Below are positions 55,801-64,000 of a stretch of DNA of 64,000 bases, one piece after another. Every line of letters starts with the position of its first letter. Position 1 is the first letter of the stretch. A program made the translations under genes and the position numbers. Source of the DNA: Hawksworthiomyces lignivorus (lineage: Eukaryota; Ascomycota; Sordariomycetes; Ophiostomatales; Ophiostomataceae); the NCBI GenBank assembly GCA_002917075.1, contig NTMA01000045.1, positions 124,001-188,000 on the forward strand, given 5' to 3'. The notes under the pieces were generated by a model, which was given only the letters and a program-made list of their open reading frames with translations, had not been told where the DNA came from and ran no database searches.

Positions 55801-58800
55801 CAAGTTTTCTATTGTCAAGCGCGCCGAGTTCTTCGTCCGCGTGCCAAGCTCTATTCGCTCCAGCAGCAACACAAGATCTTCCTTGGCTTCCGTGGATGTA
55901 GAAGGGAACCGCCTGGGATGGGTGGCCGACTTTGGTGATGACGGAGTCTCGAGCGCAGAAAGCCAGTTGATCTGTATGTTGCAGATCTCAAATGTATACG
56001 CGATAGACGAGAAGAAAGAGCTGAAAATATCAGGCTCTTCTTCGTCTTCTGGCTGTTCCTGGTCATTGATAGCTATACGAGGCTTGGACTGCCTCAGTTT
56101 GCGCAGATACTCCATCTCACGAGACGTATCGAGATCCTTAATCTTGTCTCCCATATAGCCGAGTACATCTACTGCCGTCGAGATAGTGTCCGGTGAGAGG
56201 CTGACATTGAAGCCATCGCTCTTAATATCAAAAAACCGGAGCTCCGTTCCATCTTCTCCTAGTCTAGAGGTGGCAGTGATCAAAGCTGTGAAGACCATGC
56301 TCCCGCACGAATTCATAAGTCCTTCCGATCCCTTCAGAATATCAAGTGCAATCTGCCGAAGATTAATTTGCACTTCTGGGTATGCGAGAACGGGGCCACC
56401 ATTTTCGAGTCGGTTTGTCATTTCCAGTTTTATGCTGTCTAAGCAAAATGAGAGATGGGCAGCAGGATTCGTGTCTGACTTTAGAGAGACGTCACCGAAA
56501 ATCTCCAAGCCAGCAAACGTGGAGTGAACAGAGTATATGACTGGCTTTGCCTTGGGTTTTGACGATAGCTCAGGCAAAGGTGAAGAGACGGCTGCCGGCC
56601 GACCGTCGTCAAATACCTCGTCAAAGTGCCTTTGAATGACTCTTAATTGTTGCTGCATATCAGTGACCGTGTTTGAAATTTCCGGCCGATTCAACGCTGT
56701 CAGCAAACTGTATACGGCTGCGGCGTCTAGCTGCACAAGCTCTAGCGACGAGAATACGGAGACTGTCTGCTCGTGCTCGCCGATGCTAGTTGTTATTCTT
56801 CCGTTGGTTGGGGGGATCTGAAGCAGAGATATGCTGCGAGGCGAGTTGTTAACCGTAACTTGCATATCGTGAGAGTTTTCTTTGACGTCGAAATCGAGGA
56901 TAATCTCTCTTCCAAAATTTGCTGCGACAGCCACGCGAGCAACTACTCCAGATATCTTGTATGTCAGTGAGCGAAGCAGTGGTAGGCTGATAGTGTATTG
57001 TTCCAAGAAGAGAGCGACGTTGAAACTAAAGGCAGAAAGGCGGTCCACAATCTTAACGCTTTCCTCTCTGTTCTTAAGCTGTGCAGATGATGATGGAACA
57101 CTGACTGCTTCCTCTGGTTCTAGTGGAAACAGCTCTTTGAGGTGATACAGCTGCGCTACTTCGTCTCTAACCAAAAGGTCCAGTGTTTCGAGCAGCATAA
57201 TCGGATCTTGCTTAACATCAAGGGAGTAGTTGCGGCTGCTAGCCGTTGCTCTGATAGTATGCTCGAATCTGGATTTTCTAGCTTGCATGTTATGCGCGAC
57301 GAAAACGCTCGATCCTTGCAACTGGGTGGCCAACAGCAACTCTGAGTGACTCTTAACGCGAGAGGATATTGAGGCACAGCTAACAAGGAAGTTCGTATCG
57401 ATGGTTTCTTGGGCGCCAAACCGCAGAAGCAGCGAGGACTTGCTATTGTCGCCGGACATGCGAACGTTTAGGTTTATCGTGTCAATGACAAAGGAGCCAT
57501 GGTCCACAGCGAACACGACGTGCAGTGTCCTTTCTTCGACACTCCCTGCAGCAGATGCCTCTTTCCCTTTGGCCTCCTTTCTGTTTCCATTTGGCGTACT
57601 GTGGCCTCCGTCGGCGGCCGAGTCCCTTGTTGCATTTTCTTGCATTCTCCTCTTGTAGAGTCGAATGACGTCTTCTACTAACTCGCAAATTTCCCAGTTG
57701 AGTCTGACTGCGGTATCTACACAGTAGATGTTCAGCACCGAAATTGGCTTCGAGTACGACTCATCAGAAGCGATGTCAGGGACAGCTGGCGTGGGAAAAT
57801 CTGACTCTGGAACGCTATTTTCAAATCTGAGCGTCAGATCAAGGAATGTGATCTCGTTCTGCTTCGGACCGGGATCGAGCATTAGCTGCGACTTTTCAAT
57901 CCGCACCACAGCCATAAAAGGGAGAGGCGGTCGATTAGCGGACGCTGCTTTGTACAGGTCTGTCTTCAGCGACTCAAACATCTCCTGCAAGAATAAAGAA
58001 CGGTGCAGATCACCTAGATCCCAGCCGCGCCAATATTCAAGGCCAGAAATAACTTCTCGAACACGTTCCTGAGTAGGAGGCTCAAGCAATAGGGACGAAG
58101 AAGGGCCTTCTTCAAGGCCATGCAGTGACGCAGATCCAAGGCACTCACGTACCAGCCGCCTTTTGTTGTCTGGTTTCATCAGAAACCAGGTCTGGCGAAG
58201 CCGCATGGCCAGCTTCCAAGAATCAAAGGACCGAAGATGCTGCTTAGCGGAACGTAGAACAGCGGACGGTCGAACCAGGAAGCCGGGATCTGTAATGCCG
58301 CTGCTGGCAACGACAAGCCTCCATGCAAGATGAGGGCGCACTCTGCTATTGTACGATAATGGAACTGAGAAAGCCTCTGCCAGGTCAGAAGCCAACACGC
58401 CTGTTCGGTGTATCAGAGAGGCAACATATTCTATCTTTTCTGAGCTCAATTGCCCTTCGATGGCCCCAATATCCGCGTCAATGTAAGTCAAGTCTCTTGT
58501 GCCCAGAGACACTAGCACATTCTCGACGCTTGCTGCGAATGCAGCTTGCGGCTCTGCTATATCGGCCAGTCGTTCTGATGCAGACAGTTCAATCACCCCC
58601 AATCTCAGCTGAAACGAGTCATGGGTACGGTCTTCTTCGGGTTTGAATGCTTCTACCCAAGTTACCTTAGATCGGGACATGAATGTCACATCGGATATAG
58701 CAACATCATACTGGTCTTGCTGCTCTTGTAGCGACTGGCGCGTATTCGGAGAAAGCGTATTAAAAAAGCGAAAGTTGACTTGTGGAATCTGTAGAACCAG

Positions 58801-61800
58801 ATCCTCTACTTTTCCTTTCATCTTCTTGTGTTTCATGGCACCGAGAATGCCGTCCACCGCACTTATCTGTACCGCATCTAGAATGTCGTCGGGTTGTCGA
58901 GGCAAGAGAGCAGACATGAGGGCGGCGATATGTTTTGCAGAAGTTGGATTAAGAAATGCACTGATGCCATCGTGTACCTGAACCAGTATGCTCGAATATA
59001 TTCTGTCTTCGCTCAAGATTTCCGGATCAACATCTTCTAGGACAAAGTCTGTTGGCGCACGATCGTTAATGCTGGTATCATCATCGTCGCTATCCCTTCT
59101 TTCTCTTTCTCTACCGTTTGCAGCATGCTTGCCACCATTTTCAAATCCTTCTATACTCTGCATGAGAACCTCTCTTATGTCGGGCTTAACATTTTCGAGC
59201 ATAAAATGAGGAGCAGAGTACTTGCTGGAAAACGCCATTGGGTAGTGCTCACGGTCACGTTGATAAGTCGCCGACTCGGCATGACCCCCTGTCATGCTCG
59301 TGAGACCAGAGTGGTGGGTAGATGATGAAGCCTCGCGCCTGTGGTAAGGTGATAGGCGGTCGGGCTGACCTGCAGATTGAGAATCCATGGTCGTCAACGG
59401 TTGAAGGCCCTGGCTATGAATAAAATCGCCGGAACGCCTTGACTTCGCAGTGCTAGAGTGCAGCGAGCTCTGAGGACGGACGACACTGGCTTGGCTCGAG
59501 GCTGAGGTGGAAAGAAAGGAGCTGTGAGACTTTTGGCTACGTAGAGATCGTCCGGATCCTGTAGCGGAGCTTCTAGAGTACAGGGTGGTCGTGTCATTTG
59601 CGATGTCCTTGGACGTAATAGGTAAGGGAATTGGGGGTACAGTTTGAGCTGGGGGATCAACTTGATCTGGGATGAATTCATCTTCTAAGACCCCCGGCAG
59701 TAGGAGAAATCCGACTCGCTGGGTACGCTGGTCTTCGCGCCGAACAAGTTCCTGCTGCAAACGTCGCTCATTGCTAAAATCAAATTTGCGGCCGATGATA
59801 GCAATACTCAGCCCGGTCTTCAGAAATGCATCCGTCTGGACTGGATGCTGCGGCCTAGACTTGTGGCGCATGGCCGATTCAGCATCGACACAAGATACCT
59901 GGAGATCTGGAATCAAAATGTCGCCCCGTTTGGAGTAATGCATTCGCGCCCAGTCATTATAGTTGACATTGACTCCTTCTCCAAGAGATATGAGGAACGC
60001 GGCCTCTTCGATATGAAGCCAAATGTTTACCGATATGACATTGACGCGTAGAAAAGTAATGTCGTACATAACAATGGTATGGTACGGAATCAATGCGTTC
60101 TCATCGTCGTCAAATGTAAACCCGAATGCTTTTCCTCCGCTCATCAATGCCGTTAAGAAATCAGTAGTGCAATCGCCAGTCACTGCTCCAACGGAAAGGT
60201 CCCAGTTGCACATATACGTCGGCTCAGTTGGAGGTAGGCCAAAGAGACGGCTACCATAGACATGCAGGCCATCGATGAATAGCTGCGTCTTTGATGTTGG
60301 ACTAGGAGGTAGCTCTAGTTCATCTTTTGCCTCTTTGGCCCCTTTCATTCTACTAAGAGACAGGCTCAGAGGAGTTAGCACAACGTCTAGATCCATGTAA
60401 TAGTTGGTAAAGCGGAGGTCGGCAGAAAGACGCGCAGCGTCTATCTGGACATGGCGTGAGGCCGAGTAAATATTAGCTGGTAATAAGATTCTGGGATCAT
60501 CTGCTACGACATTAAGTATGACGTCCAGGTCGTTGGAGATTTTGTGGGGAGGACGGCTTGCAAGCTCTGCCTCTGGGTCGGCCTCTTTTAGCCTCTGAGT
60601 GTCCTGGTATTCTTCGAGAGTTTTGAAATGAACGTCGTCTCCAAAATAATTGTCCTTGAGTTTGATGAAGTACCGCACTACAAATCCGTAGGCTGTCAGC
60701 ACTGGTTCTTTCCCAGATACATTGACAACTAGGGTATCTGTATTGCTAGGTGCTGTTGTTGCATGATAGTGGTATTTGCCATCAACGAGGAGATTTTTGA
60801 GATGGCCGACATCCTTGGACGGAACGAACATTGACTCCGTATTCCAAGGTGGCATGTGCAGTTTGATAGATGCTGCGTCCGTGTGGACATTGAACGGAAT
60901 TGCATTGGTCGATGGGCGGAAGTTATCCAAGGGAATGCATACAGATGAATTTAATAGCGCGCTGGAGATAATAACAAAAGTGTTGTCGTCAAAGCTCGTG
61001 GGGTCGTTGATAATGTTTGCGTCATTGACATTCAAGTAGATCTGAACGTTCCGAAAAGCAAGGTCGATAAAGTACTTGAATGGAGTGAAGGCCAAGTACT
61101 CGGCCGGCGGACCGGTGCCCCAATCGTCAATGAGATCCGTAATAAGGTAAACGTGGTCTCGAAGCAAAAATAATTCCAGGTCATTGGTGATAGTGCGGAA
61201 ACGCCACTGTCGCAGAGCGTTCCACTTGAGAGGTGTCGAGAGGTCGCACGAGGTGCGCAAGGCGCCAGAGCGCCACAGGAGCTGCTGGTTGACGCTACTC
61301 GAAATTTCGACTCGAGGCAGATCTAGATCTAGAGAAGTGCCATATCCAGAGGCACCAGCGACCATGTCCGTCGAGTACGAAATCGTGGCATTGCTCGCAA
61401 TCTTTATATCGAGCCAGCCATATGGGCGATTGCCAGATGCTGTAGGAGCCGGCTCGGATTTCTTATACCGAGACCGATTTCGCCGTTTATCTCGAGCTGA
61501 TCCGAATTTGGTGCCCGTATCTTTGTTTTTAAACCGCCAGTTCTTGGAAGATTCGCGAACGGGGATGCGCAGCGTAACTTCGTCATCCAGCTCTACGTAC
61601 AGCTTGAACTGCGTCGGCGTTCGGAAGGCGCCCACAGGGAGCTTTTGGGCAGGCTTCGAGTCTTTGCTGAGCCCAGGGAAAAAGACGCGCTGCAGCTCAG
61701 CACGCTTCCGGTCTGCCCAAGGTCCATAGTTCACAGAGCCTCCGCGAATGGATAAGGCCATTCCCCAAGCTGGCGGAGGCTCGCTGCCATTGATATTCGG

Positions 61801-63392
61801 TGTTTGGGTGCCTGCCTTGACGTCGCCATTCACTGGCTTTTCTCGGCTGCCGGGGAGAAACATGGCATCGGCCGTGACTTTCGCCACAGAATCCCAGTAA
61901 ATTGTTAAGAAAGCTTCTGGGCTCTCAAGAATGGGATTGAGCATGGCGTATTCTGTTGCTGTCCATCTTGTTTTCTCGTCCGCGCCAGCCTCGTCCAAAT
62001 ATCTAGACAACCCCTGCCAATGGAGAGAGCCGGGTATCCGCGTAGATGCTGCCGTTCCGGGTGGACTTCGACTTTCCTTACCACCGGTTGAAAACGACTC
62101 CACTGAACTCCGAAAATAAGGTATTAAATTGCGAAGGCGGTTGTAAACAGTACGGCGGTGGTGGCGGAAGAAAGAGCGCGGCGGCAGCGGCTCGGTCTCC
62201 TCAGCAATGTGCTTTTCCCGCACTGCCCTGTCGACTTGGTCCTCGCGGTAATCATCATTGTCTCTCATTTCAATGACCGGGTCCTGGAATCGAATCCGGA
62301 ATACTTGGCGATATGGGTCGGGGGTCTCCGTGTGTTGCGCATCTATCTCTCCAGACAAGGCGTGGGCTTTGACAATCAAAATACCAGAAGTATTCTCATT
62401 GCCCATCACCACAGCCGCGCGATCACATGTGAAATGGATAGGAAGCAGTTGCAGAAAAATGGGCAGCCCATCCTGCTCTTCCGCCTCGTCAGCCACAGCC
62501 TTCTTCCGCCGCGCCGAGGCGCGGAAGTTCCGTTCGCCATCCTCCGATGTAGAAGGGGAGTCTAATCCGCGTTTTTCATTCAAGTCTGTATTGCCGTTTT
62601 CTTTCGGGTCATCGTCGTGGTTCAGCCGGCGCTTCCGTAGCTTATGCTGCACCTCGTCTTCGTGCGCCGGATGGCCATCGCCTGGCACGTGGTCCACGCC
62701 GACATGATCGTTCAGCTCTGCCAATCCAGCAATGATGCTGTCATATGCTGCGCTGCGGTTGTAGACAAACCACTCCAGACCCGCGAGCGTCACGTTCACG
62801 CGGCAAGGAAGGCGTGACTTTGCCTTGACATGACTGTTGGGTTTGTCTCCACTAGTGTCTTCCGAATCGCGCGTCTTGCCGCGGCTTCGCTTGCCAACAT
62901 CAATATGGCGAACTCGTCGCAGCCAATACGACCAAGTGATGTGGCCGTTCTGGACGAGAATCGTTTCGTTATTCCCGTGATACCGCAAGCCGACGAAAAA
63001 AAGACGACCGCCCAAAAGGGAGAGCTGGACTGCTTGAATATCGATGTATATGCCGTACCGACGCCACGTATAGGCTCGCACCGCCCACGACAAAAACGAT
63101 GCAAAAACTCTGTTGAAGTATAGGAGGAAGAAAAGAGCCCTGTTGCAAAAAAAAAAGCCAGTTAGCTGAGAAAAGAAGAACGAAGCAGGTTGGTGATGAT
63201 CAAGTAGCGATGGCACGTACAAGAACATAGCAACAATCATATACGCCAGAAAGACACTGTTAACCAGATGGGCCGTCAGCAAATTTGATTCTACAACAAG
63301 GCGGCACCTTTGCCGGAGGAGATGGTTGCCAGGAGCTCTCACCCGCTGAACACCGCCCCCTTGGTCGTGAGACCTCTGGTGTCGATATCCAT
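52852..63392 (-). CDS. CSF1: Csf1 bridge-like lipid transfer protein (BLTP1/Tweek family)
   Basis: Exons 5' to 3': 63392-63343 (50 nt), 63256-63221 (36 nt), 63139-52852, giving 3457 residues, larger than yeast Csf1. Start MDIDTRGLTTKGAVFSG runs into one N-terminal membrane anchor (about 17-36, VFLAYMIVAMFLALFFLLYF). The conserved NRVFASFLSWAVRAYTWRRY and GRLFFVGLRYHGNNETILV segments follow, the N-terminal signature of the family. The rest is long beta-rich sequence, as expected of a hydrophobic-groove rod, with a Ser-rich disordered insert around 59300-59560 and basic/acidic inserts near the N-terminus. Family members bridge the ER to other membranes and move bulk phospholipid; in yeast the gene is needed for cold tolerance and supplies lipid for GPI-anchor synthesis. 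The second intron is 81 nt without an in-frame stop and is easily missed. Confidence 0.93.
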
Positions 63393-64000
63393 CTTGTTCA
63401 TTGTTCGCTTCTAGCTCTCAACTCTAAACATTTCCAGCACCAATCCTCGAAGCAGACACGTCAAGCTACCCACGTCGACGCCCAAGTTCCATAGCCGAGA
63501 GGATCATCGAACATATCTCAGAAAGTGCAAATTTGCCAGAGTGCGATCAAGCTGACGGACGGGGGGGGCGAATGGGGCAGCTCGGGGTGAGGAGAGACGA
63601 AAGGCGTGCTCTTGGCTAGAGACGATCCTTTTCCTGTCTCAAAGTAGACTCAAAAAGACATCCATATCCCGGGCGCTGTCTATTGTTGGCTGTCTGTACC
63701 TATGATGTCTTCGAAGAGTCGAATTGGAGTTAAAATGAGGCTTGCACATGTAGACGTCGCCAGCTCGGAAATTGACCCTATTGTTCGTATGTTTGCTCAG
63801 CTGTCACGGTGGTATGCGCGTCCAAGCTAGCACATATACTAATTAGTGCGGTTGTGAGTACTACAGCAATAGTAGCAGCTGGAGCTTCTTGTCAGCACAT
63901 GCAAGCAAGCGTGTCATGTGCCTTATAATACGTAATTTATACGCAGTAGTAGTGCCTGAAAGAAGCATGTATAGCGGCCTCGTGGGCACAGACCAAGCCG
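63393..64000. other. upstream region of CSF1
   Basis: The final 608 bp is probably leader and promoter of CSF1. A short G run lies near 63560. No other gene was recognised before the window ends. Confidence 0.5.

Noticed and set aside
1..64000. search for a secondary-metabolite or defence gene cluster
   Set aside because: No PKS, NRPS, terpene synthase, P450, transporter or NLR-type gene was seen; regulators are scattered among housekeeping genes.

Overview
The window is nuclear DNA of a filamentous ascomycete, most likely a sordariomycete and possibly Hypocreales. Genes are split by short GT-AG introns (mostly 50-160 nt) with CTAAC/CTGAC-type branch points and are 0.4-2 kb apart. Several coding regions are very GC-rich at third positions. 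The gene families are typically fungal: a Zn(II)2Cys6 regulator, a DUF3425 bZIP, Csf1 and a Cue1-like protein. The order was not named from the sequence; that part is inference.

Layout: (1) 1-24 kb, conserved housekeeping. 3' end of eIF4G (+); DNA polymerase alpha POL1 (-), divergent from a mitochondrial-type PPR protein (+); an RRM-like protein (+); a GNAT acetyltransferase (+); a D-2-hydroxyacid dehydrogenase (-), divergent from a Zn2Cys6 regulator (+) with a palindromic CGG/CCG site between them; a Cue1-like ERAD protein (+); U2 snRNP A' / Lea1 (-). (2) 24.8-39 kb, accessory-looking. A large multi-domain transcription factor (zinc-cluster-like motif, TALE homeodomain, C2H2 fingers, repeated Tc5/CENP-B-like units); a single-pass secretory-type membrane protein; about 4 kb of gene-poor DNA with a dispersed repeat pair, a 22-nt C run and a row of four hairpins; a weak small gene; a bZIP/DUF3425 factor. 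(3) 41-63.4 kb, conserved again. MET13-type methylenetetrahydrofolate reductase (+); an RBM26/27-like PWI-CCCH-RRM protein (-); elongation factor eEF2 (-); the 3457-residue bridge-like lipid transfer protein Csf1 (-).

Exon structures were worked out by hand. Reading frames, splice consensus and family conservation agree for all main genes. Known-family roles cover replication (POL1), splicing (Lea1), nuclear RNA turnover (RBM26/27-like), translation (eIF4G, eEF2), one-carbon metabolism (MTHFR), ERAD (Cue1-like) and ER lipid transfer (Csf1). I saw no convincing tRNA, rRNA, CRISPR array, intact transposon or secondary-metabolite core gene. The best leads are the chimeric homeodomain factor, the dehydrogenase/regulator promoter pair, the ACGCG cluster at POL1 and the hairpin row near 34.8 kb.
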